64,000 nt of DNA from NCBI GenBank assembly GCA_023417315.1, contig JAEZFW010000073.1, positions 42,407 through 106,406 on the forward strand, read 5' to 3'. Positions 41,113 to 50,077 of the stretch are shown one piece after another (within the stretch, counting starts at the first letter, position 1; each line of letters begins with the position of its first letter). The notes beneath the pieces were generated by a model. It had not been told where the DNA came from. It saw nothing but the letters and a program-made list of their open reading frames with translations, and made no database searches. The position numbers and the translations under genes are program-made. This DNA comes from Pseudomonadota bacterium (GTDB taxonomy: Bacteria > Pseudomonadota > Gammaproteobacteria > Steroidobacterales > Steroidobacteraceae).

Positions 41113-42465
41113 ATGCCACAACACGCTACTGACTACGACGTCGTTATCATCGGCGCTGGCGCGGCCGGGCTCGCGGCTGCCTCGGAGTTGGCAGCGCAGG
41201 ATGTGTCTGTGTGCGTGCTCGAAGCACGCGATCGGCTGGGTGGCCGGATCTTCACGCATCGTGAGCCCGACGTTCCGATTCCCATCGAGCTCGGCGCAGA
41301 GTTCATCCACGGTCATTCCCAACCGATTCTGCACTGGCTGCACCGAGCCAATGAACCCATCGTCGATGCAACCCAGACCCGATGGATGAATCTAAGAGGC
41401 AAGCTTCAGGAGTCCGACGATCTTTTCGAGGAGATGAAGCGCGGCTTGTCCGCCGTGCGCCGCCCTCAGAAAGACATCCCCTTCAGTGTCTTCCTGGATA
41501 CGCTCGCCAAACGAAAGCTCTCCCCGCGCGCACGCGAGTTTGCACGCATGCTCGTCGAAGGATTCGACGCGGCGGATGCAACTCGCGTGAGCACCCTCGA
41601 GATACTGGACGAGTGGAGCGGTGACGGTGCTGCGGATGCGCCAACCTTCAGACCTATGCGCGGATATGCCGCAATCATAGCCGCCATCGCAGCCACGCTG
41701 CAGCAGCACGCTCGGGTGCAACTGAGCAGCATCGTGAAAGAGATTCGATGGAAGCGCGGCAGCGTGCGTGTCAGCGGCACACACGTCGGGGTACCGTTCG
41801 AGCTGGTAGCCAAGCGCGCAATTGTCACGCTACCCATTGGGGTGTTGAAGACACCGTCTGAGATCCCGAATGGCGTCAACATCTCGCCTGTCATACGACC
41901 AAAGCAGCGTGCGCTCGAGATGCTCGCATCAGGGCCTGTGATCAAAGTGATCTTGCGTTTCCATGAACGCTTCTGGGAGGCGCTCGATCAGGGGCGCTAT
42001 CGCGGCGCTGCGTTCTTCCAAGCACCCAGACAGCCGTTCCCTACTTTCTGGACATCACTGCCGATCCGAACCTCGATGATGGTCGCGTGGAGCGCAGGTC
42101 CGAATGCCGCGCGATTTGCCGGAACGATGCCAGACGAAGTCATTCAAGCCGCATTGAACAGCCTCCAATCCGTATTCGGTTCACGCACATCGGTCGCAAG
42201 CTACTTCAGCGGCGCACACTTGCACGATTGGCAAGCCGATCCATTCGCGGGCGGTGCTTACACCTATGTGGTCTCAGGTGGGTCGGGAGCGCGGCATCAA
42301 CTCGCTGCGCCGGTGCAAGACACGTTGTACTTCGCGGGAGAAGCGCTGGATCTGGAAGGGGAAGCAGCAACCGTGGGAGGCGCACTCGCGAGTGGACGAC
42401 GCGCAGCACTCGGTGTGCTGCGCGCCATCCGTTCTGGCGATCGTCGAGCTAAACGTGCGCGTTAA
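41113..42465 (+). CDS. Flavin-containing amine oxidase family protein
   Basis: The 450-residue product (ATG 41113) has a FAD-binding Rossmann motif GAGAAG (14-19), RLGGRIFT (41-48) and the C-terminal FAD motif LYFAGEALD with TVGGALASGRRAA. This is the fold of monoamine/polyamine oxidases. No signal peptide is seen, so it is likely cytoplasmic. Substrate is not readable. Its stop overlaps the convergent PfpI-family gene by 4 nt. Confidence 0.87.
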   Translation: MPQHATDYDVVIIGAGAAGLAAASELAAQDVSVCVLEARDRLGGRIFTHREPDVPIPIELGAEFIHGHSQPILHWLHRANEPIVDATQTRWMNLRGKLQESDDLFEEMKRGLSAVRRPQKDIPFSVFLDTLAKRKLSPRAREFARMLVEGFDAADATRVSTLEILDEWSGDGAADAPTFRPMRGYAAIIAAIAATLQQHARVQLSSIVKEIRWKRGSVRVSGTHVGVPFELVAKRAIVTLPIGVLKTPSEIPNGVNISPVIRPKQRALEMLASGPVIKVILRFHERFWEALDQGRYRGAAFFQAPRQPFPTFWTSLPIRTSMMVAWSAGPNAARFAGTMPDEVIQAALNSLQSVFGSRTSVASYFSGAHLHDWQADPFAGGAYTYVVSGGSGARHQLAAPVQDTLYFAGEALDLEGEAATVGGALASGRRAALGVLRAIRSGDRRAKRAR

Positions 42466-43031
42466 CCCGCCGCTGCACGCTGACGGGAATGACTACCCTC
42501 CTGCACCTCTTCGACGATCTTGGCGACGAATGCATCCAGATCCCCGGGATTTCGACTCGTGATGATTCCGCGATCGGTGACGACCTCCTTATCGACCCAT
42601 TTACCGCCCGCATTCTTCACGTCGGTCTTGATCGAATGATAGGACGTCACGTTTCGACCTTTGACTACGTCGAGCTCGACCAGTAACCACGGCGCGTGAC
42701 AGATCGCTGCGACCACTTTACCGCCGTCGACAAACGCTTTGATCGTCTGCAAGGCTTGTTCATTGACGCGCAGCAGATCCGGATTGATCTGCCCACCCGG
42801 CAGCACGAGCGCATCGTAGTCAGCTGCCGAGACCTCACCGAGTTTCTTGTCCACCTGGACGCTCTCGCCCCAGTCCTTCTCCTTCCAGCCGCGAATCTTT
42901 CCCGACTCCGGCGAGACGACATGAACCTGCGCGCCGGCTTCCTTCAACTTGCGCAGCGGAACGAGCAACTCCGACTCTTCGAATCCATTCGTCGCGAGAA
43001 TCATGACTTTCGCATTGCGAATCTCAGGCAT
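42462..43031 (-). CDS. DJ-1/PfpI family protein (glutamine amidotransferase-like fold)
   Basis: The 189-residue product has GFEESEL with the conserved Glu and AICHAPW with nucleophile Cys111 and His112, as in PfpI-type proteases or deglycases. VLPGGQINPDLLR is also typical. The role is probably protein or metabolite quality control under stress, but the family is broad. It converges on the amine oxidase gene with a 4-nt overlap. Confidence 0.9.
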   Translation of the reverse strand: MPEIRNAKVMILATNGFEESELLVPLRKLKEAGAQVHVVSPESGKIRGWKEKDWGESVQVDKKLGEVSAADYDALVLPGGQINPDLLRVNEQALQTIKAFVDGGKVVAAICHAPWLLVELDVVKGRNVTSYHSIKTDVKNAGGKWVDKEVVTDRGIITSRNPGDLDAFVAKIVEEVQEGSHSRQRAAAG

Positions 43032-43183
43032 GAGACACCCTCCTCTCTACACCAAAAGAAACTAAGAGCCCACGGCTCGGAGAGTTCCCAAACTCGAAGG
43101 AGCTCCGAAGATTGCCGATCCCACGTCCGGAACCTTTGTGCGCGCCGGCGCTCTGACTTTACGTCCGCGCCTCAAGAAGAACG

Positions 43184-43888
43184 ATGGAAGAACGCGTGGC
43201 TGAGCGCACAACCGGCGATACTTCAACTCGCGTAGGAGCGTTCGTTGCCGCTGCGCTGTTGCATTTGCCCCTCATCCTCGCCACGAGCTCGCGCGAACGG
43301 CCCGAGTCGACGGCTCGCTCGCTGCGTGTGCGCTTCATTGCACAAGCGAGCGACGTTGCGATGACCCAGCGAGCGACACCGGTGATTGAAGATATTCAGC
43401 CGACGACACGAAGGGCATCTGCGCCACGATCACCGCCAATGGACATGGATCCGCCTGTGCCGACGCCTCCGAACCTCATTGAGCGGACGGATTGGTATCT
43501 GCAAAGTGAGCTTGCGTCGAAGGCAGCGATCGACGGGATCATTCGCGAAGAGGCATATCGCTCGATTGGACCTCGCGAGAAGCGCCATCAGATCGTCGAA
43601 CCCAAGCCACCGCCGCCGTTGTTCCGAGAGCCCAAACATCGCCCGGGCGACATCGCTCCGAACGCGATGGACTTGAATTCAGTCTGGCATTCAGAACATT
43701 GCTTCACGCAACTTGAGCGACCCACCATCCCGTACTTGCCCAAAGGACCTGGGGATCTGAGCGGTACCAACCCCGTGAAGTGCATGTTCCCGCTCGGGAA
43801 AGCGGAGCCGCGCGGCGATCTCTTCGAGCATCTCAAGAAGGAACGCGACAAAGCGCCGCTCCCTGGCGAGAGCGCACGGACGCGATGA
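43184..43888 (+). CDS. Unknown membrane-anchored proline-rich protein
   Basis: I do not recognise this 234-residue protein. After a short charged start comes one hydrophobic helix (about 18-35, AFVAAALLHLPLILATS), then a proline-rich stretch (SPPMDMDPPVPTPPN) and a C-terminal part with two cysteines. An N-terminal helix with a His followed by basic/proline-rich periplasmic segments recalls TonB-like energy transducers, but the typical C-terminal TonB domain is not evident. No TonB-exbB-exbD genes lie beside it. Confidence 0.6.
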   Translation: MEERVAERTTGDTSTRVGAFVAAALLHLPLILATSSRERPESTARSLRVRFIAQASDVAMTQRATPVIEDIQPTTRRASAPRSPPMDMDPPVPTPPNLIERTDWYLQSELASKAAIDGIIREEAYRSIGPREKRHQIVEPKPPPPLFREPKHRPGDIAPNAMDLNSVWHSEHCFTQLERPTIPYLPKGPGDLSGTNPVKCMFPLGKAEPRGDLFEHLKKERDKAPLPGESARTR

Positions 43889-43991
43889 AGACGCGAGTAG
43901 ATGAAACCTTCGCTCTTCATCAAGCGTCATGTTTCTGGACGGTGCTCGGGGCTTGGCCGCCTTACGGCCCGACGTTGAAGGGATGATCTGA

Positions 43992-44855
43992 TTGCCGCAA
44001 CACTTGAGCCCTCGTAAGTTGATTCCCGTGACTTCTCGACGAGCCCCGCTCCTCTTTCTATCGCTCATGCTTGCGGCGTCCGCAGTGCCCGCCGCCGTGG
44101 TGCATCGTGTGCACATCGCAGGTGAGGGCAAACCGACCGTGATCTTCGAGAATGGGCTGGGCGATACGCTCGAAGTCTGGAAAAGCGTCCAGGGCTCCAT
44201 CGCGAGCGACTGTGCACGTACGGTGAGCTACAACCGCGCGGGCTATCAAGGTAGCGATGCTGCGCGCTCTTCTTCGCGCGATGCCGATACGATCGTTGCG
44301 GAGCTGCGCAGCGAGCTTCGCAGTCGTGGGCTCAACCCGCCGTACGTGCTCGTGGGTCATTCGCTCGGTGGGTTGTACATGCAGTACTTCGCTCGACAGT
44401 ATGCGAAGGAAGTCGCCGGTCTCGTGCTCGTCGATTCCACGCACTGGAATCAGCAGCTCTTGATGGGTGCGCCGACTGAACGAGCCGATCGTCGCGGACG
44501 CGTGGTGTTGTTTATGGATTTCACATCGCGCCGAGAGCTGAATGACAGCGCGACGGCCGGCGCGCAGGTGCACGCAAGCCCAGCAGCACCCGCGATTCCG
44601 ACCATCGTGCTCTCCAGCACGGGAGTGTTCTTGGGAGAAACACCCGCCCGACGCGCTGAAGCCGCACGTCTACAAGAGGAGATCGTCGCCGACTTTCCTC
44701 GCGCCCAGCACATACGTGTCGACGGCAGTGGCCACTACATTCAAAAAGACCGACCGGACGTCGTGATCGATTCCGTGCGTACGCTCACGGGCTGCAAGCG
44801 CTCGAGCACGCCGAGCGGCTTGGGCAAAGATGGGTCCTCGCGTTCGCAAGGATGA
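43992..44855 (+). CDS. Secreted alpha/beta hydrolase
   Basis: The product has a hydrophobic signal-like segment (LLFLSLMLAASAVPAA) and an alpha/beta hydrolase fold with GHSLGG (Ser124 from the TTG start), catalytic Asp probably in LVLVDSTHW or later, and His in GSGHYIQKD. A TTG at 43992 and a GTG at 44028 are both possible starts; the GTG gives a shorter signal. The last eight codons and the stop lie in the dispersed hairpin repeat at 44829-44856, so the C terminus was altered by the repeat or the gene has been extended. Substrate unknown. Confidence 0.82.
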   Translation: MPQHLSPRKLIPVTSRRAPLLFLSLMLAASAVPAAVVHRVHIAGEGKPTVIFENGLGDTLEVWKSVQGSIASDCARTVSYNRAGYQGSDAARSSSRDADTIVAELRSELRSRGLNPPYVLVGHSLGGLYMQYFARQYAKEVAGLVLVDSTHWNQQLLMGAPTERADRRGRVVLFMDFTSRRELNDSATAGAQVHASPAAPAIPTIVLSSTGVFLGETPARRAEAARLQEEIVADFPRAQHIRVDGSGHYIQKDRPDVVIDSVRTLTGCKRSSTPSGLGKDGSSRSQG

Positions 44856-44893
44856 CGCCGTGGGCGTCAGCTTGGCGTGCTTGGCGAGATTCT
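44829..44893. repeat. Reversed hairpin repeat plus GCTTGGCGTGCTTGGCGA repeat
   Basis: GATGGGTCCTCGCGTTCGCAAGGATGAC (44829-44856) is the reverse complement in kind of the 10187 element. It runs directly into the palindrome GACGCC-GTG-GGCGTC and AGCTTGGCGTGCTTGGCGAGAT, the second copy of the 10617 family. It supplies the stop codon of the hydrolase gene and ends 10 nt before the RND permease stop. Confidence 0.75.
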
Positions 44894-44902
44894 CTTGTTC
44901 TT

Positions 44903-47900
44903 CTAAGGCTTCGCTTCTTCCCCAACTCTCGCGTCCGCCGACTCAGGGCTCGTCGTGCCCATGAGGCGGTCGAGCATCCGACCCACGTATTGCGGCGATC
45001 GCGTTCTGCGCGCGATGAGCGAGTAAACAGCCGGTACCGCGAACAGGGTCAAGAACACCGAGACGATCGTGCCATAGAAAACGACGACGCCGATCGGACG
45101 ACGTTGCTCGGCGCCAGCACCCGTTGCGAACAGCAAGGGCAACGCGCCGAACGCGGTACATAGGCTCGTCATGAGCACCGGTCGCAGCCGCGTCTCCGCT
45201 GCTTTCGTGATCGCCTCAGAGAATTCGACGCCGCGATCGCGCAGCTGATTCGCGAACTCGACGATCAACACTCCATTCTTCGCCGCGATACCGATCAGCA
45301 TGATTACGGCGATCTGACTGAAGATATTGATCGTCATCCCGTATAGCTTGAGCCCGAACACGGCCCCGAGCAGCGCAAGCGGCACGGTGACCATGATGAT
45401 GAGCGGGTGGATGAAGCTCTCGAACTGCGCCGCCAACACGAGAAACACGATTGCAAGCGCGAACACGAACGTGAAATACATCTGCTGGCCTGTGCGCGTG
45501 TACTCGCCCGCCTCGCCGTCCCACATGAGCGTCGCTTCGGGCGGCAGCTCGCGCGCGACCGTCTCCTCGAACCATTCCACCGCCTCACCTAGCGTATAGC
45601 CTTCCACCAAGTCCGCAGAGATCTCGATCGCTCGTAAGCGATTGAACCGCGCGAGCTCGACCGCACCGGCGGTCTCATCGATGCGTACGACGTTCGACAG
45701 CGGGATCAGCTCGTCGCCTCGAGTGGAGCGCACATGGATATTCGTGAGATCCGTGATGGTCTCGCGCGACTCGTCGCGCCCTTGCAGGATGACGTTGTAC
45801 TCGCGACCGCGATCGACATATGTCGTCACGATGCGCGAGCCGAGAATCGTCTCGAGCGTGCGCCCGACCGTTTGCAGCGACACGCCCAGTTCTGCCGCGC
45901 GATTACGATCGACCGCCACACGAATCTGCGGCTTGCGCTCCTTGTAGCTCGTATCGACGTTCTGCAATCCCGGATTCGCGCGCGCAAGCTCGAGAATCTC
46001 GTTGGACCATACAGCGAGCGTCTGGTAGTCGGGCCCACCGATGTTCGCTTGCACGGGTGCACCGAAGCCGCGGCGCCCGAGACTGCCTGGCTGCCCCGCG
46101 GTTGCGCGCACACCTGGGATCTTTCTGATCTCGGTCAGCAACTTCTGACTGATCTGGCGTGCGGAGCGTTCGCGATCGTGCCAATCCTTCAGGATCACGA
46201 TTGCGCGCGCTGTGTTCACATCACCCGTGCGCACGTCGCCGCCGCCCATTCCCGGAATTCGGATCATCACCCGCTCGATATCGTCGCTCTGATCCATCTC
46301 GCGCATGACGATCTCTTCCACACGTCGTGCCTGACGATCCATGTAGTCGAAGCTCGACCCTTCCGGACCTTCAATCGTGATGAACACTCGACCGACGTCG
46401 GCGGCAGGCGCGAATTCCGCCGGCACCGTCATGAACGTGATGCCGCCGAGCGCGACGAGAACACCCACCGCGCCGACCACGAGCCACGGTCGGCGAATGA
46501 AGGAGCGCAAGCGCCGGTCGTACACCTTGGAGGCACGTTGGAAGAATTCGTCGACCGCTCGAGCGAGCCGATTGCGCTTCGTCGCATGCTCGGGAAGCTT
46601 GGACGCCATCATTGGCGTGAGCGTCAACGCCACCAATGCCGAGAACAGGACGGCGGACGCGAGCGTGAAGCCGAATTCGCTGAAGAGCCGCCCGAGATCG
46701 CCAGGCAAGAAAGAGATCGGCACGAACACCGCCGCGAGCGTCAACGTGGTTGCGATGACGGCAAAGCCGATCTCGCGCGCGCCCGTTACGGCAGCAACCA
46801 GTGGCGGCTCGCCGAGCTCGGTACGGCGGTGAATGTTCTCGAGCACGACGATCGCATCATCGACGACCAACCCGATCGCAAGGACGAGTCCCAGCAACGT
46901 CAACACATTGACCGAGTAGCCGAACGCGTACATGACCGTGAAAGATGCGACGATCGACACCGGTATCGTGACTGCCGGAATCATCGTCGCTCTGAAGCTG
47001 CCGAGGAACGCGTAAATCACGATGAGCACGGAACCGAGCGCAAACCCGACGGCGATCATGACCTCTTTGAGCGCGGCTTCGATCGCAACCGCGTTGTCGA
47101 CCGCAGCTCGCAAGTTCGCACCTTCGGGCAAGCTCGCCTGGATGCGTTCGATCTCCGCGCGCACGCCACGGACGATGTCCAGCGTATTCGCCTTCGATTG
47201 GGCTTCCACGACGAGCGACACGCCAACTGAGCCGTTGTAGCGCGTGTATGTTCGATCATTTTCTGCCGCGAGCTGCACGCTTGCGAGCTCCGCGAGTCGC
47301 ACCAGATGACCATCCGCACCGCGCGCAATGACCAGCTCGCGAAAATCCTGCTCTGTTTCGAGCCCGACGATCGTGCGCAAGGAGAATTCTCGCGTACGCG
47401 ACTCCAGACGTCCGGCAGGCAGCTCGACGTTCTCGCGTCGCAGGGCGTCTTCGATGTCTGTGACCGTGAGCTGACGTGCCGCAAGCGCTTGCCGATCGAT
47501 CCAGATGCGCATGGCAGGCCGCCGAGCGCCGCCGATGCTCACGCGCGCGACACCGGGCACCGTCGAAAGTCGATCGATCAGATTGCGCTCCGCGTAGTCG
47601 GTGATCTCCAACATCGACATCGCGCTCGAGCTGAAGCTGATGAACATCACCGGATCGGCGCTCGCGTCCGCTTTGATGATCTCCGGCGGGTCCGCTTCAT
47701 CCGGGAGATCGTTCATCACGCGCGACACACGATCGCGCACGTCGTTCGCGGCAGCATCGATGTTGCGATTGACGTCGAACTCGATGCGCACTTGCGAGCG
47801 TTCGTCTTCGCTTTCGGATTCGATCTTGAGGATGCCTTCGATGCCGGCGATCGAATCCTCGACCACCTGCGTGATCTTCGTTTCGATGACGGGTGCGGAC

Positions 47901-48061
47901 GCGCCGAGATAGCGTGTCGTAATGGAGACGACCGGTCGGTCGATGTCCGGGTACTCGCGTATCGGCAAGCGATCGAGCGACACGAGGCCGAAGATCAGGA
48001 GCAGCAGACTGATGACCGTCGCGAAGACAGGGCGGCGCACGGACAGCTCGGAGATCCGCAT
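44903..48061 (-). CDS. RND efflux transporter, inner-membrane permease (HAE-1 type)
   Basis: This proton-driven pump exports hydrophobic or amphiphilic compounds across both membranes with an adaptor and an outer-membrane channel. The ATG at 48061 (MRISELSVRRPVFATV) gives 1052 residues, normal for the family. It has two sets of six helices, the proton-relay Asp pair in LVVDDAIVVLENIHRR and two periplasmic porter domains. It begins one nt after the adaptor stop. No outer-membrane channel gene is adjacent, so TolC-like proteins elsewhere are needed. Substrate not known. Confidence 0.93.
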   Translation of the reverse strand: MRISELSVRRPVFATVISLLLLIFGLVSLDRLPIREYPDIDRPVVSITTRYLGASAPVIETKITQVVEDSIAGIEGILKIESESEDERSQVRIEFDVNRNIDAAANDVRDRVSRVMNDLPDEADPPEIIKADASADPVMFISFSSSAMSMLEITDYAERNLIDRLSTVPGVARVSIGGARRPAMRIWIDRQALAARQLTVTDIEDALRRENVELPAGRLESRTREFSLRTIVGLETEQDFRELVIARGADGHLVRLAELASVQLAAENDRTYTRYNGSVGVSLVVEAQSKANTLDIVRGVRAEIERIQASLPEGANLRAAVDNAVAIEAALKEVMIAVGFALGSVLIVIYAFLGSFRATMIPAVTIPVSIVASFTVMYAFGYSVNVLTLLGLVLAIGLVVDDAIVVLENIHRRTELGEPPLVAAVTGAREIGFAVIATTLTLAAVFVPISFLPGDLGRLFSEFGFTLASAVLFSALVALTLTPMMASKLPEHATKRNRLARAVDEFFQRASKVYDRRLRSFIRRPWLVVGAVGVLVALGGITFMTVPAEFAPAADVGRVFITIEGPEGSSFDYMDRQARRVEEIVMREMDQSDDIERVMIRIPGMGGGDVRTGDVNTARAIVILKDWHDRERSARQISQKLLTEIRKIPGVRATAGQPGSLGRRGFGAPVQANIGGPDYQTLAVWSNEILELARANPGLQNVDTSYKERKPQIRVAVDRNRAAELGVSLQTVGRTLETILGSRIVTTYVDRGREYNVILQGRDESRETITDLTNIHVRSTRGDELIPLSNVVRIDETAGAVELARFNRLRAIEISADLVEGYTLGEAVEWFEETVARELPPEATLMWDGEAGEYTRTGQQMYFTFVFALAIVFLVLAAQFESFIHPLIIMVTVPLALLGAVFGLKLYGMTINIFSQIAVIMLIGIAAKNGVLIVEFANQLRDRGVEFSEAITKAAETRLRPVLMTSLCTAFGALPLLFATGAGAEQRRPIGVVVFYGTIVSVFLTLFAVPAVYSLIARRTRSPQYVGRMLDRLMGTTSPESADARVGEEAKP

Positions 48062-48062
48062 A

Positions 48063-49142
48063 TCAGGTACTCGGCGTCTCTTCGCTGATATCTTCGCGCA
48101 CGCGGCTGCCATCGCGCACGTTCTGAGTGCCTTCCGTCACGACGTGCTCGTTCTCCCGCAGTCCCTCGACGATCTCGACCTCGCCTGGTCGCCGCTTGCC
48201 GGTGCGGACTTCGCGGCGCTCTACGACACCCTCCCGGACTACGAACACGAACGTCTTCCCCTGCTCCGGCACGATCGCAGCTTCGGGAACGAGCAACGTC
48301 GGCTCGGGCTTGCCCTGCAGTCTCACGGTCATGAACATGCCGGGCCGCAATAACCCGTCCCTATTGGGGATCTCTGCGCGCACCACGATCGATCGAGTCA
48401 CGGGGTCGATGCGCGAGCCCAGATTGGAAACAGTCCCGGTAAATTCATGATCGGGCAGGCCCGCCGTGCGCGCAGAGACTTGCAGGCCCCGTTCGAGCAC
48501 GTAAAAGAACGTCTCCGGCACGGTGAAATCGAGATTGATGATCGATGTGTCATCGAGCGTCGTGATGACCGTACCTGGATTTACGAGGCTGCCGACGCTC
48601 ACGCGTCTGAATCCCGTGCGACCGTCGAAGCTCGCGCGAATGACCGTATCGCTCAGTCGAGCCTTCGCAGCACTGACGCGGGCGCGGTTCGCTTTGAGCG
48701 TCGCCTCGATTTGTTCGAGCTGCGAGACGGATAGCGCCTGTTGGGTAAATAAGTCCTGACTTCGTTTGAACTGACTCTGACTGTCGGCAAGCGCCGCCTC
48801 GGCCTCCTCCAGGTCGGCTCGGAGCTCGGCACTGTCCAGCTCAACGAGCACAGCACCGCGGCGAACGATGTCGCCTTCGTTGAAGCGAATCGCGACTACT
48901 GTATTGGTCGCCTTCGAAGTCACATCGACGGATTCTTTCGCGCGAGCAGTGCCGACTGCCTCGATTTGAACACCGAGGGGACGGACCTTTGCGATTGCCG
49001 TCACGACCGAGATAGCGTCCGCGTTCGGCGATGGGGCACCGGCAGGCTCATCGATAGGGCCGGAACACCCCACCAGAGCAAGCGCGCTCCAGAGAAGGAT
49101 GGCGGTGAATGAATAACGGACGTGACATATCGGCTGGGCCAT
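48063..49142 (-). CDS. RND efflux periplasmic adaptor lipoprotein
   Basis: The 359-residue product has a lipobox LVGC in its N terminus and the membrane-fusion-protein layout: a lipoyl-like half-motif (RFNEGDIVRRGAVLVELDSAEL), a helical hairpin (about 110-170), a second lipoyl half, beta-barrel and C-terminal membrane-proximal domain. It precedes the permease gene, forming a two-gene operon. Confidence 0.93.
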   Translation of the reverse strand: MAQPICHVRYSFTAILLWSALALVGCSGPIDEPAGAPSPNADAISVVTAIAKVRPLGVQIEAVGTARAKESVDVTSKATNTVVAIRFNEGDIVRRGAVLVELDSAELRADLEEAEAALADSQSQFKRSQDLFTQQALSVSQLEQIEATLKANRARVSAAKARLSDTVIRASFDGRTGFRRVSVGSLVNPGTVITTLDDTSIINLDFTVPETFFYVLERGLQVSARTAGLPDHEFTGTVSNLGSRIDPVTRSIVVRAEIPNRDGLLRPGMFMTVRLQGKPEPTLLVPEAAIVPEQGKTFVFVVREGVVERREVRTGKRRPGEVEIVEGLRENEHVVTEGTQNVRDGSRVREDISEETPST

Positions 49143-49217
49143 CTGCGAATGCTAACGCGACTCGACGCCGAAGGTTCGACCGCGGTAGGACGGAAACGTT
49201 TCTTCGCATTGGAAGAA

Positions 49218-49343
49218 GGCGATAGGGGATAGCGGATCGGCGATAGGTCGAAGATGCGCCTCCTTCCGCCTTCGGAGGAGATCCTCGCGAAGAAAGGAGG
49301 TATCCGTACCCTGCTATCCCCTATCCGCTATCCCCTATCCGCT
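49218..49343. repeat. Inverted array of GATAGCGGAT/GATAGGGGAT units
   Basis: The left arm (49218-49247) reads GGCGATAGGGGATAGCGG; the right arm (49311-49343) is CTATCCCCTATCCGCTATCCCC. It shares its unit with the sucA-sucB and sucB-lpd spacers. Confidence 0.75.
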
Positions 49344-49356
49344 TCATATAAAGAAT

Positions 49357-49429
49357 CACTCCGAAAGGCTGCTTCCCAGCAGTGGTGCGGTCGGGGGATG
49401 GCGCGACCGCACCACGTCCTTTCGGAGTG
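49357..49429. repeat. Compact three-way-junction palindrome
   Basis: The outer stem CACTCCGAAAGG/CCTTTCGGAGTG (12 bp, perfect; 49357-49368 and 49418-49429) encloses a CTGCT-TCCC-AGCAG hairpin and a longer TGGTGCGGTCG/CGACCGCACCA hairpin (11 bp, perfect). Only two or three bases are left unpaired at the junction. Confidence 0.85.
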
Positions 49430-49440
49430 GGGAACAAGGC

Positions 49441-49468
49441 CTCTACGATCGCCAAAGCTGTCGTAGAG
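49441..49468 (-). terminator. Hairpin downstream of a small secreted-protein gene
   Basis: CTCTACGA (49441-49448) pairs perfectly with TCGTAGAG (49461-49468), 8 nt past the stop codon on the minus strand. The T-run after it is weak, so factor-independent termination is uncertain. Confidence 0.5.
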
Positions 49469-49476
49469 ACCCGCTC

Positions 49477-49839
49477 TCAACCGCCGGGCGTGCGCACGAT
49501 GTCGCTTTGCGCAAGCCGAATCCGCTCACCCTGTACGTACATCGCTACGAGCCCGCCATGCCGATCCAGCACGCAAGTCGCCGATGCGATTTCCTGACCG
49601 CTGCGCTTGCCCCTGGCCGTAACCTTGATCTGCGACGCTCGGTTCGAGCCCCGATACAGCGGGCTCATCTCGCGTTTGACGATCTGCAACTTGCGGCCCT
49701 GCGGAAGCTGATCGCTCACGAACGTTTGAATGCAGGTGTCCATCGCCGATTGCTCGACCGCCTGCGTCACGGCAGGAACGCTAGCCAGTGCGGCACACGC
49801 CGCGACGATGTAAACAGGCTTAGTCAATCGAATCTTCAT
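49477..49839 (-). CDS. Small secreted protein of unknown function
   Basis: The 120-residue product has a signal peptide ending near TQAVEQ (about residue 27) and two cysteines (CIQTF and TCVLD) that could form a disulfide. I chose the ATG at 49839 because GAGGAG lies 6 nt upstream of it, whereas the ATG two codons earlier touches that sequence. No family is recognised. It is a single gene with its own hairpin downstream. Confidence 0.75.
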   Translation of the reverse strand: MKIRLTKPVYIVAACAALASVPAVTQAVEQSAMDTCIQTFVSDQLPQGRKLQIVKREMSPLYRGSNRASQIKVTARGKRSGQEIASATCVLDRHGGLVAMYVQGERIRLAQSDIVRTPGG

Positions 49840-50077
49840 GCTCATCTCCTCATTAGCTGTAACAATGCTTCGAAATTCAGGCGCATCGAACTAGGCTCGA
49901 GCTCGTTGCGTCCTGGTTGGGCGACAATTTAGAGGCGGCCCGTGAAGCGTTCGGTGCAGCTGGCGTGAAACGAGCGTGAAGAAAACGCCTGCCGCGAGCT
50001 CGAGCAGCGCGTCGTGGTTTGTTTATTCGAGATTGGGGCGCTAGGCTCCAGTTTCGGGAACCGAGGGCGCCGCACAC

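Larger units (their letters stand above)
49143..49476. repeat. 334-nt gene-free spacer with three secondary-structure elements
   Basis: No gene is supported. It holds the GGATAGCGG inverted array (49218-49343), a compact three-way-junction palindrome (49357-49429) and a terminator-like hairpin (49441-49468). It must also contain the promoter of the RND operon near the adaptor start. Confidence 0.65.

Noticed and set aside
45734..47230. 498-codon open frame on the plus strand opposite the RND permease
   Set aside because: The translation is Arg/His/Asp-rich with no domain, typical of the antisense frame of a GC-rich gene, while the minus strand encodes a full-length RND protein.
49840..50077. 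Small ORF on the minus strand (49877-50077)
   Set aside because: It has no ribosome-binding site, an Arg/Ala-rich product and no neighbour that would need it; the region is better read as the divergent promoter area.
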